Source: Streptomyces lydicus (GTDB lineage Bacteria; Actinomycetota; Actinomycetes; Streptomycetales; Streptomycetaceae). From it: a stretch of DNA of 64,000 nt. The first letter of the stretch is position 1; each line of letters opens with the position of its first letter. The stretch is from the NCBI RefSeq assembly GCF_000717345.1, contig NZ_JNZA01000041.1:1-64000 (forward strand), in the 5' to 3' direction. The translations under genes and the position numbers were made by a program. Under the pieces are notes generated by a model, which searched no databases, had not been told where the DNA came from, and was given only the letters and a program-made list of their open reading frames with translations. This document shows positions 53,855-63,560 of the stretch, piece by piece.

Positions 53855-55761
53855 CCAGGGGCCAGAGCGGGCTCGTCGACTGGGAGCAGGCCAATCGTGA
53901 CCACCTGATGGCCGAACTCGCCTTGCTGCGCCTCCTGTTGACGGAGTCCGGACGGAACGACGGGGCGGAGCACCGGCGCACCGAGGCCGAGCAGGCCGAG
54001 ATCGCGGCCCGGCGCCGGCTCCCCGCCGACAGCGCGCTCGACCGGCTGGCGCACGGGTTCGGGCTGACCGGCTTCGAGCGCTCCCTGCTCCTGCTGACCG
54101 CCGGCCCCGAACTGGCCGCGGCATTCGCCGATGAACTGCGGACCGCGTGCGGCTCCCCCCTGCCCAGCTTCGGCATCGCGCTCGCCCTGCTGCCTGGAGC
54201 GCACTGGAGCGCGACCACCCCGGACGCCCCGCTGCGACGATGGAGCCTGCTGCGCCTGCTCGACACCTCGTCACCGATCAACAGTCCGCTGACCGTGGAC
54301 GAGCGGGTGCTCCACCACCTGACCGGCGCCGGCTACCTCGACAGCGAACTGGCCACGATCGCCCGCCCCCTCCCGGTGCGCACACAGGTGCCCGCCCCGC
54401 TGCACCGCGCGGCCGAATCGGCGGCACACGCCTGGAGTCATCACCGGGCCGTGCTCCTGTCCGGCCCGCAGGCGGCGAACCTGCAGCTGGTCGCCGCGGC
54501 GGCGGGAGCCGCCCATGGACGTCAGGTCCTGCTCGTCTCGGTCGACGACCTGCCCACCGACGCGACGGCACGCCGGCGAACGGCCCGTCTCATAGAGCGG
54601 GAGACGGTCCTGTCCGGGCACGCCTGGGCACTCTCCCTCGACGGTGCGGATCCGGCCGAGCGCTCAGCCGTGCCCCGGGCGATCGCGGACCTGGACGTCC
54701 CGCTGGCCGTCCTCTGCGACGAGGACACGGCCGTGTCCTCCGACGCGTTCGTCCGTGTGCCGGTGGACCGCCTGTCCGCCGCCGACCGCGTGGCGCTGCT
54801 CCAGTCCGCGCTGCGGCGGGCCGGAGCACCGGAGCAGCACGCCGAGGAGGCGGCCGGAACGTTCGACCTCACGGCGGCCGACGCCGAGGAAGCGGCCCGG
54901 GACACCGCCCTCGGCACCCCGCTCTGGCAGGCCTGCCGGGAGCGGGCGAGGCCCTCCCTGTCGGGGCTCGCCCAAGTGCTGCGACCTGCGGCCCGGTGGA
55001 GCGACCTGGTGGTCCCCGAGGCCCAGGCCGCCCAGCTCCGTGCCCTGGTGGCGTCCGTGCGTCACCGCACCACGGTGCTGGACGACTGGGGATTCGCGGA
55101 CCGTACGGCCGCGGAACCGGGTGCCACGGCACTGTTCGTCGGGCCGAGCGGGACGGGCAAGTCCTTCGCCGCCCAGGTGGTCGCCGGCGAGCTCGGGCTG
55201 GACCTGGTGCAGGTGGACCTCAGCCAGGTCACAAGCAAGTACATCGGCGAGACCGAGAAGAACCTCCGCCGGGTGTTCGCCGCGGCCGAGGACAGTGCGG
55301 CGGTCCTGCTGTTCGACGAGGCCGACGCGCTCTTCGGCCGGCGCTCGGAGGTCCACGACAGCCACGACCGGTACGCGAACCTGGAGACTGCCTATCTGCT
55401 CCAGCGCCTGGAGAGGTTCCGGGGACTGGCGGTCCTCACGACGAACGCCCGCTCCGCCCTGGACCGGGCCTTCACCCGTCGGCTCCGCACGGTGGTCAAC
55501 TTCCCGCACCCCGACCCGGCGATGCGCGAGGCGCTGTGGCGACGGGCCTTTCCACCCGGCACCCCCGTCGATGGCCTGGACCCGGCCGAGTTGGCCCACC
55601 TGGACCTGGCCGGCGGTGAGATCGCCTCGGTCGCGCTCGCCGCGGCGTACCTCGCTGCGGCCGACCGCGGTCCGGTCGCCCACCACCACGTGGTGACCGC
55701 GGCGCGGTGGGAACTGGCGAAGTCCGGCAGGTCGGCTGTGGCCAAGCGGACCGGGAACTGA
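53851..55761 (+). CDS. eCIS AAA+ ATPase (Pvc15/Cis15-like)
   Basis: A 636-aa protein. The N-terminal winged-helix-like half (LDRLAHGFGLTGFERSLLLL, WSLLRLLDTSSPINSPLTVD) precedes a single AAA+ domain from about residue 385. Walker A is GPSGTGKS (431-438), Walker B LLFDEADALFG (from 486), then RLERFRGLAVLTTNARSALD and the arginine-finger region FTRRLRTVVNFPHPD. Members are needed for particle assembly or cargo loading in Photorhabdus-type systems. Last gene of the plus-strand operon, ending 13 bp from the convergent fibre gene. Confidence 0.92.
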   Translation: MTRGQSGLVDWEQANRDHLMAELALLRLLLTESGRNDGAEHRRTEAEQAEIAARRRLPADSALDRLAHGFGLTGFERSLLLLTAGPELAAAFADELRTACGSPLPSFGIALALLPGAHWSATTPDAPLRRWSLLRLLDTSSPINSPLTVDERVLHHLTGAGYLDSELATIARPLPVRTQVPAPLHRAAESAAHAWSHHRAVLLSGPQAANLQLVAAAAGAAHGRQVLLVSVDDLPTDATARRRTARLIERETVLSGHAWALSLDGADPAERSAVPRAIADLDVPLAVLCDEDTAVSSDAFVRVPVDRLSAADRVALLQSALRRAGAPEQHAEEAAGTFDLTAADAEEAARDTALGTPLWQACRERARPSLSGLAQVLRPAARWSDLVVPEAQAAQLRALVASVRHRTTVLDDWGFADRTAAEPGATALFVGPSGTGKSFAAQVVAGELGLDLVQVDLSQVTSKYIGETEKNLRRVFAAAEDSAAVLLFDEADALFGRRSEVHDSHDRYANLETAYLLQRLERFRGLAVLTTNARSALDRAFTRRLRTVVNFPHPDPAMREALWRRAFPPGTPVDGLDPAELAHLDLAGGEIASVALAAAYLAAADRGPVAHHHVVTAARWELAKSGRSAVAKRTGN

Positions 55762-55774
55762 CGGAGCGTCGTGG

Positions 55775-58700
55775 TCAGGCGGGAAGGGTCTTGTCGAGGA
55801 AGAACGTCAGAGCGAAACGGCCGCCGACGACGGCGTCGTCGGTGGGGAGCTGAATGCGGGTCAAGCCGTTTGCGTCGAGGACGAACGGGGCGTGGCAGTT
55901 AAGGCACAGGGTCGGGTCCGCACCGATAATGGCCGATCCCTCGATGACGAAGCGTCCGACAATCGGTTTGACCGACGCCGGAAGCGCGCCCAGTTGGGAA
56001 GGGAGCTGATTGTCGAGCCACCGGATTGTGTCGTCCTGCGCGAACCACTGCACGAACCGGGGACCGTTGTCGAAGGACTTGGAAGGCAGTCTGATCGTGC
56101 GAACCCCGATGAGGGGCCCAGCCCAGGGTGAGGACTCACCCGTGAGCGGCCACGGCAGATCGAGCTCGACGTAACACACTCCTTTGCCCTTCACACTTCG
56201 CTGGTCGATGTCCTGATCGACCCGGGCGAAGATGCCGCGGCGCAGGATGGCCGGCGTGAGCGCGTCACTGTTGACCAGTTTCAGGTCAGGCTCCCCGTTG
56301 ACCTTTACCCCGGTGATGTGGATCCCCTGTCTCGGGGCCTGGGCGGTAACGGTCAGCGGGGCACCCGGCGTGTTCTGGAGGACGAGCCGGAGAGTGTCGC
56401 TGGGCGCTCCGGGCGCGGGCTGCCACCAGAAGGCGACGGACCCGTCCGCAGCCGTCGGGGCCGTCGCCGATGCCTGCCCGCCCGCTGTCGACAGATCCGC
56501 CGGGGGCTGTGCATCCGTCGCCTTCAGCACTAGGCCACCCGTCGTCGCCGTCGCCACCACCTGCTTGTTGGCGACGAGGCCGCAGATGCTGTCCGCCACG
56601 ACCCGCACCGGCTGCGGAAGCACCTTGCCCTGAGCCTGGAGGTGCTGCCCGTCACCGCCGAGCAGTCGCAGCTCAGCGCGGTCCACGATTTTGCGCAGGG
56701 CGGTCTCAACGCTCTCCGAGGCGCCGAAGACCCCACAGTTCGCCGGTGGAGCGAAGGAGACCTCGGCGGCCGTGACGCGTTCCTTCGGTAGCGCCTGCGC
56801 GGTGACGGCCAGTGGGGCGCCTTGGGCGTTCTGCAGCGCCAGCCGGAGCACATCGGTCGCGGCTGCGTCCGCGGGCTGCCACCACAGCGCCGCCGACCCG
56901 TCCGCGCTCGTGGTCACCGTCGCCGTGCCCTGCCCGCCCGCCGTCGAGAGGTCCGCAGGAGGCTGAGCGCCCGTCGCCTTCAGCACCAGGCCGCCCGTTC
57001 CCGCCGTGGCCACCACCTGGGCACCGCTCACCGGCCCGCAGGCGCTGTCCACGACCAGTCGCACCGGCTGAGGAAGGACCTTGTCCTGGGGCCGGAGGTG
57101 TTGGCCCTCACCCCCCAGCAGTCGCAGCGTCCTGCGGCCAGCCACCTTCTCCAGGGCGCTCTGCACGGTCTCCGATGCGGCGAACACCCCGCAGCCGGAC
57201 GGCGCGGTGAAGGAGATCCGGTCGGCGGTGCTGTGCCGGCCGGTCAGCGTCACGGACCGGCCGTCCTCGTGGTCCAGGAGTTCGGCGGTGACCGTCTGTG
57301 TCGCCGGACCGTGGATGTCCAGCGTCCAGGTGACCTGGGCGACGCCGTGGGAGTCGCACAGCGCGATGCGCTCGGTGTCGGCCCCCTCGCCCCCTTCGAG
57401 CCGACCGCCCTGGGTGCGGAACCGGACGCGGGCGCCTGCCAGCGGCAGTCCCCCGTTGCGGGCGGCCACCCGAAGCGGCTGGGGCAGTGCGCTGCCGGGC
57501 GGGGCCTCCTGGCCGTCGCCACCCGCCGGGTCCAGTGTGACGAGGTGGATCAGCGCCGGGAAGAGCCGGCGGCAGTCCGCTTCGAGCGTCCAGCCGTCGT
57601 TCTGCTTGTGCAGGATCGCGAGCGCCGTGGTCTGCCGGACGGGGCCGGAGGGGGGCAGTGCCTCGCCCTGCCCGTTGGGTCCGGCCGGCCAGTCGATGGA
57701 GCCGGCGGTGGCCGTCTGGCCGTAGAGCAGACGTACCGTGCGGGCCGGGACGAGCCAGTGGTCGCCGGTCGCCCGGGTCCCGCTGTCGTGGGGGAACCGG
57801 ACCTGGATGCCGTCCTCCAAGTCAAGCGGCCCGGTGTCCAGGGGGCGGGCCGGGCCCTCCCAGCGGCGGACCAGTGGTGTGCGGCCGAGGCCGGCGAGGG
57901 AGGCCGGTGCGTCGCCGGTCCAGTGCACGGTCAGCCGCGTGCCGCGCTGCGCGGTGACGGTGGCGAGGAATCCGGCCCGGCCGCGCAGTTGCAGGTCGAC
58001 GCCCGTCACCTCGACGGTGTCACCCGGCCGGATGGACAGCTCCTTGTCGGGTCCTTCCCGGTCGAGGGTCAGTTCGGCGCTGTCCCCGTCGACCGCCGCC
58101 GTGACGGCCAGCAGCGAGGCGACGACACTGCCGTTCTCCCGGGACCACACGAACTCCGTACCACCTGCTTCGGTAGCGCGGATCTCCACGCGGTAGAGCT
58201 GGTTCTCCAGTCGTGTGTAGCCGCCGGAACTCGTCGTGAGGCGGCAGGGATCGACCGGGGCGTCGGGTCTGCTGAGCAGCGCGGCCATGGTCCCCCGGGT
58301 GGTGGCGAAAAAGCCGGGCGCCCGCAGTGCGGCCATGTCCTGGCCTGCCGTCAGGGACATCAGCCGGACGCGCCAGACCGTCTGCGCGCGGGTGGTGGTG
58401 TCGGGGCCGCCGAGGGCCGGTTCCAGCAGCGCGGCCCGCTCGTCGGCGGTGACGTGATGGGTCCAGACGTCCAGCAGCACCGCATAACGGCCGTTCGTGG
58501 CGGGTTCCGTGACGGCCGGTACGTCGTCGACCTCGCGAACGTACGGCTGGTCGGCGAACGGCCATCCGACCGTCTCGGGAGCGGCCGGGGCGGGCGCCTC
58601 GACCAGAGTGCCCGCGACGTAGTACCGCCCGGGGGTGATGCGCAGGTCGCTCCAGGGGGTCGCGGCGGGTCGTTCTGCGGCAGCGGTGACGACGGCGAAC

Positions 58701-58885
58701 CCGGCGCCGTCCGTCGGGCCGCCATCCGGGCCGACGACGTCGCCGGTCCTGACCTCGTCGTGGTGCGCGGTGATCGCGGCCTGTTCGTTCCAGTCCGCGT
58801 CGAGCAGCACGCGCCCTTGCTGGAGGAGGACGGCCCGGTAGGCCTGCTGCGGTTGGAACGTCCAGCGGGTGAAGTCTCCGTGCAT
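55775..58885 (-). CDS. Large eCIS DUF6519-type baseplate/fibre protein with internal duplication
   Basis: A 1036-aa protein. The N-terminus MHGDFTRWTFQPQQAYRAVL then LQQGRVLLDADWNEQAAITA is the DUF6519 signature found in eCIS gene clusters. A middle part reads as beta-rich decoration. Residues from about 557 to 850 contain two near-identical units of about 150 aa, each with CGVFxASExV, LRLLGG-GQHL, KVLPQPVRxVxDSxCG and QPPADLSTAGGQ. The C-terminal domain (GIHITGVKVNGEPDLKLVNS ... GRFALTFFLDKTLPA) is unassigned. Likely a fibre or spike-proximal baseplate component. It starts 5 bp after the upstream baseplate gene. Confidence 0.8.
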   Translation of the reverse strand: MHGDFTRWTFQPQQAYRAVLLQQGRVLLDADWNEQAAITAHHDEVRTGDVVGPDGGPTDGAGFAVVTAAAERPAATPWSDLRITPGRYYVAGTLVEAPAPAAPETVGWPFADQPYVREVDDVPAVTEPATNGRYAVLLDVWTHHVTADERAALLEPALGGPDTTTRAQTVWRVRLMSLTAGQDMAALRAPGFFATTRGTMAALLSRPDAPVDPCRLTTSSGGYTRLENQLYRVEIRATEAGGTEFVWSRENGSVVASLLAVTAAVDGDSAELTLDREGPDKELSIRPGDTVEVTGVDLQLRGRAGFLATVTAQRGTRLTVHWTGDAPASLAGLGRTPLVRRWEGPARPLDTGPLDLEDGIQVRFPHDSGTRATGDHWLVPARTVRLLYGQTATAGSIDWPAGPNGQGEALPPSGPVRQTTALAILHKQNDGWTLEADCRRLFPALIHLVTLDPAGGDGQEAPPGSALPQPLRVAARNGGLPLAGARVRFRTQGGRLEGGEGADTERIALCDSHGVAQVTWTLDIHGPATQTVTAELLDHEDGRSVTLTGRHSTADRISFTAPSGCGVFAASETVQSALEKVAGRRTLRLLGGEGQHLRPQDKVLPQPVRLVVDSACGPVSGAQVVATAGTGGLVLKATGAQPPADLSTAGGQGTATVTTSADGSAALWWQPADAAATDVLRLALQNAQGAPLAVTAQALPKERVTAAEVSFAPPANCGVFGASESVETALRKIVDRAELRLLGGDGQHLQAQGKVLPQPVRVVADSICGLVANKQVVATATTGGLVLKATDAQPPADLSTAGGQASATAPTAADGSVAFWWQPAPGAPSDTLRLVLQNTPGAPLTVTAQAPRQGIHITGVKVNGEPDLKLVNSDALTPAILRRGIFARVDQDIDQRSVKGKGVCYVELDLPWPLTGESSPWAGPLIGVRTIRLPSKSFDNGPRFVQWFAQDDTIRWLDNQLPSQLGALPASVKPIVGRFVIEGSAIIGADPTLCLNCHAPFVLDANGLTRIQLPTDDAVVGGRFALTFFLDKTLPA
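56336..57218 (-). repeat. Tandem duplication of about 456 bp inside the DUF6519 gene
   Basis: Unit 1 (minus strand from about 57218) and unit 2 (from about 56762) encode the two related segments described for the gene. At DNA level long blocks are shared, for example the regions around 56495 and 56955 coding ADLSTAGGQ and around 56590 and 57050 coding LPQPVR. Confidence 0.75.
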
Positions 58886-58890
58886 GCGTG

Positions 58891-61113
58891 TCAGCTCCCG
58901 ATGATGCCGATCTCCAGCCCGGCCGGTACGTAGGCGGCAAGGTGCTCGCGCACCGCCCTCACGCGCAGCGGCCGGTGCAGATGGTGGTGGACGCCCATCT
59001 CCGTGCCGCCTTCCCCGCCGTGGGTGATCTCGGCGGGGCAGGCCGGTGCGAGCGCCAGGTAGTACGGCGAGCCCGGGTCCATCGAGACGTACACGGGCTC
59101 CAGCGGGGCCCGGTCGTCGGCGGGCACGCAGTGGAAGCGTCGGGGCAGGCGTGAGCCGGGCCGGGCGTAGCAGTGGCGCAGACAGCCCGTCTGCCGTTGC
59201 TCGGCGACTGCGATGCCGTCGATCAGGCTGTCGGTGCCGTCGATAGTCCGGGCGGCCACGGTGCCCCGTACAGTGCTGCCATCGATCGAGAGTGCTGCGC
59301 CCGGTGCCATGACGGCCCTCGGGCCGGGCCGGTCGTCGTTCGGCGCGGCGGCTCGGGCGTCGATCACGGACTCGGTGACGTTGAGCACGGGGACGCGCTC
59401 CGGCAGTTCGACGGCGTGGACGACGCTGCGCACGACCTCCACCCGCAAACGGCCGTTGTCGCCCTCGTCACCCGAGGTCACCGTGATCCGCCCGGCCAGC
59501 GTGCTCTGGGCAACCGCCAGACGGCTCAGCTGCCCCGGACGGACGGTCAGATCGCCGTCCAGGAGGAAGCCGTCGAGGACGATGCCGCTGTCTGTTCCTC
59601 CCTCGACGGCCAGCGGGCCGGCGAGGTGCGGTCGCAGTCCGTCGGGCCGGTAGAAGTGGGCCGCGGCCGCCGGGTGGCCGGGGGCCGGACAGGCCGCGGC
59701 GACCAGGACGAGCCGGGCGCCGGCAGGCACCGTGGCGGTCAGGTCACCGGGGTGGCTCGCGTTGTCCCCGACCGCCACGACCACGGTCGTTCCGGCGGTG
59801 GCGGAACCGGCTGCCTCCCACAGCCCGTGGGCGAGCACGAGCCCGTCGGCCAGTGAGGTGGCCACCGTGCCGGAGGGCTCGGCGTCGGCGCGGACGGTGA
59901 TGACGCCCAGCACGTTCCCGTAGCGGTGACCGTCGGCCGCGAGCACCTGGGTGTGGATCCGGCCACGGTCGTGGGTGCCCGCGCCGACGTCGGCGAGAGC
60001 CGCGTAGTGGTAGCGGACGAACAGGTCCAGCTGCGGGGCCGGTTGACCGTCCTGGTAGGCCGTGAGCTGCCCGGTGACGGTGTCCACGCTCACCTGCGTG
60101 CCTTCGACCGGCGCAAGGTCCTCGAGGCCGCAGACCCGCAGTCGCTGCGGCTCCAGCTCGGTGGGCTGCTCGACGGTGGCCGGACCCAGTCGGGCGACGC
60201 GGACCCGGACGGGCAGCAGGTCCGGGGCGACTTCGCCGCGCCGGGCGGCCGTGAGGAGGGCCAGCAGGCGCCGGGGCCGCAGCGGGACGGGCAGGTCCTC
60301 CTCGCGCGCGAGCCGGTCGGTGTCCCTGCGGCTCCGGCCGCTCGGGAAGAGCGGGGTGGTGCGGCCGAGCGGGTCGACCCGGTATCCGCCGTCGACGGCG
60401 CGTACCGCGGACCACCGGTCGCCGAGGGGCTGTTCGGCCGAGTCGGGCCCCACCAGGCGGGTGCGGAGCGGGAAGAGGACCACGCCGACGGAGGGGAGGT
60501 TGTGGCGGCCCCGCCCTCGCCCGACACTGCGCACGTCGGCCGAGCGGGCGAGCGGGTCGAAGGCGCCCCGCGCGGGATCGGTCAGGTCGGGTGGTGGTAC
60601 CGAGCGGTCCACGCGGCGGTCGTGACCGCGGCCGAGGTGGTCCAGGCGTTCCGCGTGGCGCAGCGAGGCCACGGCGGGGCGGTCCGGACGGGGGTGCCGG
60701 ACGTGGGTCGAGACGGCCAGCAGCCGGAAGTACTCGACGGCCCGCGCCTGCCACCCCGTGACTTCACCGGCGAGCTGTTCGAGGACCGTCGCGGTGCCCT
60801 TGCGGCGCCGGTGGGAGAGGGTATTGGCGACGACGGTGCGCCAGCTGACCCCGTCGCCGAGGTCGGGCAGGGGCTCGGCGAGGCCGATCAGATCGGCGAC
60901 ATACGGCAGCAGCCACTCCTCGCAGGTCTCCACGAACCAGCCGTCGTACAGGTCCCCCAAGTCCCCTTCCAGCACGGCCAGTTCCTCGGCGACCGCGGAC
61001 AGCAGGGCCTGCAGGGTCCCCTCCGACCGGTCGTCGAGGGCCCACAAGTGGGCGGGAAGCAGGGCGCGGAAGCGGTCCGCCCCGCCGGGTGCTCCCGTGG
61101 TGGTCACGGTCAT
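58891..61113 (-). CDS. eCIS baseplate/tail protein (Afp12/phage tail protein I-like)
   Basis: A 740-aa protein. The head FRALLPAHLWALDDRSEGTL, LEGDLGDLYDGWFVETCEEW and LLPYVADLIGLAEPLPDLGD then TVVANTLSHRRRKGTATVLE matches baseplate wedge proteins of eCIS and P2-like tails. The rest is beta-helix-like (DGFLLDGDLTVRPGQLSRLA, STVRGTVAARTIDGTDSLID), as in receptor-binding or decoration proteins, and ends LAAYVPAGLEIGIIGS. The ATG overlaps the stop of the J-like gene (ATGA). An extended open frame upstream to 61419 is antisense and not the start. Confidence 0.82.
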   Translation of the reverse strand: MTVTTTGAPGGADRFRALLPAHLWALDDRSEGTLQALLSAVAEELAVLEGDLGDLYDGWFVETCEEWLLPYVADLIGLAEPLPDLGDGVSWRTVVANTLSHRRRKGTATVLEQLAGEVTGWQARAVEYFRLLAVSTHVRHPRPDRPAVASLRHAERLDHLGRGHDRRVDRSVPPPDLTDPARGAFDPLARSADVRSVGRGRGRHNLPSVGVVLFPLRTRLVGPDSAEQPLGDRWSAVRAVDGGYRVDPLGRTTPLFPSGRSRRDTDRLAREEDLPVPLRPRRLLALLTAARRGEVAPDLLPVRVRVARLGPATVEQPTELEPQRLRVCGLEDLAPVEGTQVSVDTVTGQLTAYQDGQPAPQLDLFVRYHYAALADVGAGTHDRGRIHTQVLAADGHRYGNVLGVITVRADAEPSGTVATSLADGLVLAHGLWEAAGSATAGTTVVVAVGDNASHPGDLTATVPAGARLVLVAAACPAPGHPAAAAHFYRPDGLRPHLAGPLAVEGGTDSGIVLDGFLLDGDLTVRPGQLSRLAVAQSTLAGRITVTSGDEGDNGRLRVEVVRSVVHAVELPERVPVLNVTESVIDARAAAPNDDRPGPRAVMAPGAALSIDGSTVRGTVAARTIDGTDSLIDGIAVAEQRQTGCLRHCYARPGSRLPRRFHCVPADDRAPLEPVYVSMDPGSPYYLALAPACPAEITHGGEGGTEMGVHHHLHRPLRVRAVREHLAAYVPAGLEIGIIGS

Positions 61114-63560
61114 GGCGTCATCCTTCGGATGTCGGAGCGGTCCGCCGCCAGTGCGAGCACTGTCGCGGGCCGGATCGTGCCCGCCGCCGAGCGGGCCGGT
61201 GACGGGCCGATGACCCGTTCGGCCGCCGTGTCCGGGGGGAGAGCCGTGGATCCAGGAGACAGCCGCAGCAGGCGCGGCAGGGTGCAGGAGGCGACGCCGG
61301 GGACGCCCCGGGCCACTGCCAGCACGGCGGAGTCGGTCACCGGGGGCCCGAACGGCCGTCGGTGCGCGGCGAACTCCTGGCGCAGTGTCTCCGTGACGCG
61401 TCTGCGCACGGCGGACCACTCGGACCCCGGCTCGGGCTCGACCTCCATCCGCAGTCCGTACCAGAGCGTCCCGGCCGTCAGGACCAGCAACGGGACGCGC
61501 GGGTCGCGGACGGCGGCGAGGGCCGCGTCGAGACCGGCCAGCAGGGCGTCGTCGAGGGGCGCGGAGCCCAGTCCGGTGACCGAGACGACGACCGTGCGCC
61601 GGTGACCACTCCAGACCGTTTCGGCCCGCGCGGCTCCGACACCGGCGAGGCCGCGGACGAAGTCCTCGTGGTCGGCCACGGACACGACGCGGTCCAGCGT
61701 GCGCATGCGCAGCGGGATGTCGGGCCGGGTGTCCGCCAAGGCCGCGGGTGGCACCCAGCCACGGGTGGCGGTGGGGTTCGTGACGGCGCTGATACCGAGG
61801 GGACGGCTGAGCGGCAGGGTCAGCTGTCCGGGCTCGAGGTCGCCGTCCCTTCCGGTTCCGACCCGGTAGTCCGCGGTGATGTTCTCGGTGCCGGTGGGCA
61901 GCCGCGCGCCGTACTGGCCGTCGCCGAAGACGACCTCGACGGTGCCGTCCTCCGCGCTGCGGACGGCGAACACCGGGTCGTGCGGTCCGGCGGCGGCCAG
62001 GGACGGCACCTCGCGCCAGGGAGCCCCGTCGACGCTGATCCGCAGCGTACTCGCCGGTTCCGCGGTCGCCTGCGTCCGTCGGTAGCTGAGCGGTCCGCGC
62101 CGGGTGCGCAGGCGGTGGAAGGTACGGGCGCCGTCGCCGCTGCCGAGCACCTGGTGGACCGGCTCCCCGTGGGTGGCCCCCACCACGTTGCCCAGGACGG
62201 AGACGGTATGAGGAAGGTAGGAGTGCTCTAGGGGGCGGTCCAGGGTGACGGTCATGACGGTGCCCGTGTCGTCGATCGTGCTGGTCAGCACCATCGCCCG
62301 TTCCGCCGCAGGGGTCCCGTCGACGGTGGTACCGCGGACGATGACGGCCCGCTCCGGGGGCAACGGGTCCGTGGTGGCCACGAGTTCCAGCTCGGAGCCC
62401 GCCACCGGGCGGGTCCGCGGCATCACCGACGCCGGCAGCTCGGCCGACTGGCAGTGTACGAGCGTGGTCCGGACGTCGAACAGCGCCGGATCGACGGCGT
62501 CGTCGATCCGGACCTGCGTGGTCCGGCCGCTGAGCCCGTTGTGCGCCTCGCCCGAGGGCGTCACCTGTCGTGCCGTCAAGGGCAGGCAGGTGGCGCCGAC
62601 CTGCACGACCAGCCAGGAGCCGGGCAGGATGCGCGGGTGGTCGCCGTCCAGGGTGAGGTACCTGTCGGTGCCGCTGGCGGGTGCCTCGGTCGCGGACCCG
62701 GACGGCTGGCCGGTGAGTGCGAGGAGAGCGGCATCGGGAGCGTTCCAGCCGAAGAGGTTGGCGCGTGCGGCGAAGGTGTGGACACTGCCGCCCGGTCCGT
62801 GCGGCCGGTCGCCCGTGGGGAGGGTGCCGGTCGTGACGGGCTCGAGGTCGAGCAGCGTCCAGGACGGGTGCCCCGGGGGTGCGGCCGTCACGCCGGTCAC
62901 CCGCAGGACGGCCGGGGTGGGTGCGTCCCGCTCCGGGCCCGGGTCCAGGCCGACCGCCAAGAGGGTGTCACCGGGTCGCAGCACATGTGCGGTGCCGGTC
63001 AGCCAGAGCCGCCGCGTCGCCTCGTCACAGACCTGCGGGTCGGTGGTGACGGCGGCGAGGGCGTTCCAGGCGGCCCGCGCGTCGAGGTCGTCGTCGGTCT
63101 CGAACACCTGCGGTGCCTGGTGTTGGCCCGGCACGCTCTGCACCAGGGAACCCTTCGGCACTATGGCGGCCGTGGGCGCGCCGACCGCCTCCTCCACGGT
63201 GAACGCCAGATCGGCTGCGGCCGCGACTCCGGGACCGAGTTCCTGGCCGAGGCTGCGAGCCAGTTCACGAACCGAGCGCAGTTCGGTGGCGGTCCGCAGG
63301 TAGCCCTCCTGGGCGATCCGCTCGGTGTAGAAGGAGACGATGTCGGCGACCACGGCCCATCCGTCCAGCAGGGCGATGGCCGGTTCGTCGGCGGGGCGCC
63401 GGGCCAGCGCCCGGACGGCCGCCGGCTGTGCCTGGTGCTGGAGGGTGGCCCGCATGGCGGTCATCGCCCGGGCATGAGTGGAGATCCGGCGGCTGAGGGC
63501 GGGTTGGCCCGGCGGGTTGGCGGTGGACCGCTCGGCACGGCCTGCCTCGGGACGGGTCAC
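61110..63560 (-). CDS. eCIS baseplate J-like protein (Afp11/gp6-like)
   Basis: An 816-aa putative baseplate assembly protein. It shows LLDGWAVVADIVSFYTERIA then QEGYLRTATELRSVRELARS, the strand-rich centre with VFGDGQYGARLPTGTENITA and DYRVGTGRDGDLEPGQLTLP, and the C-terminal part RTLDRVVSVADHEDFVRGLA. This is the pattern of the TIGR02243-type large baseplate proteins. It builds the wedge that surrounds the spike. GTG start overlapping the stop of the next gene; coupled on both sides. Confidence 0.88.
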   Translation of the reverse strand: MTRPEAGRAERSTANPPGQPALSRRISTHARAMTAMRATLQHQAQPAAVRALARRPADEPAIALLDGWAVVADIVSFYTERIAQEGYLRTATELRSVRELARSLGQELGPGVAAAADLAFTVEEAVGAPTAAIVPKGSLVQSVPGQHQAPQVFETDDDLDARAAWNALAAVTTDPQVCDEATRRLWLTGTAHVLRPGDTLLAVGLDPGPERDAPTPAVLRVTGVTAAPPGHPSWTLLDLEPVTTGTLPTGDRPHGPGGSVHTFAARANLFGWNAPDAALLALTGQPSGSATEAPASGTDRYLTLDGDHPRILPGSWLVVQVGATCLPLTARQVTPSGEAHNGLSGRTTQVRIDDAVDPALFDVRTTLVHCQSAELPASVMPRTRPVAGSELELVATTDPLPPERAVIVRGTTVDGTPAAERAMVLTSTIDDTGTVMTVTLDRPLEHSYLPHTVSVLGNVVGATHGEPVHQVLGSGDGARTFHRLRTRRGPLSYRRTQATAEPASTLRISVDGAPWREVPSLAAAGPHDPVFAVRSAEDGTVEVVFGDGQYGARLPTGTENITADYRVGTGRDGDLEPGQLTLPLSRPLGISAVTNPTATRGWVPPAALADTRPDIPLRMRTLDRVVSVADHEDFVRGLAGVGAARAETVWSGHRRTVVVSVTGLGSAPLDDALLAGLDAALAAVRDPRVPLLVLTAGTLWYGLRMEVEPEPGSEWSAVRRRVTETLRQEFAAHRRPFGPPVTDSAVLAVARGVPGVASCTLPRLLRLSPGSTALPPDTAAERVIGPSPARSAAGTIRPATVLALAADRSDIRRMTP

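Noticed and set aside
58822..58933. Plus-strand frame of about 700 codons across 56.8-58.9 kb as a gene
   Set aside because: It mirrors the DUF6519 gene on the other strand and has no domain pattern.
61114..61419. N-terminal extension of the 740-aa baseplate protein
   Set aside because: It overlaps the J-like gene antiparallel in frame usage and lacks homology; the ATG at 61113 overlaps that gene's stop.
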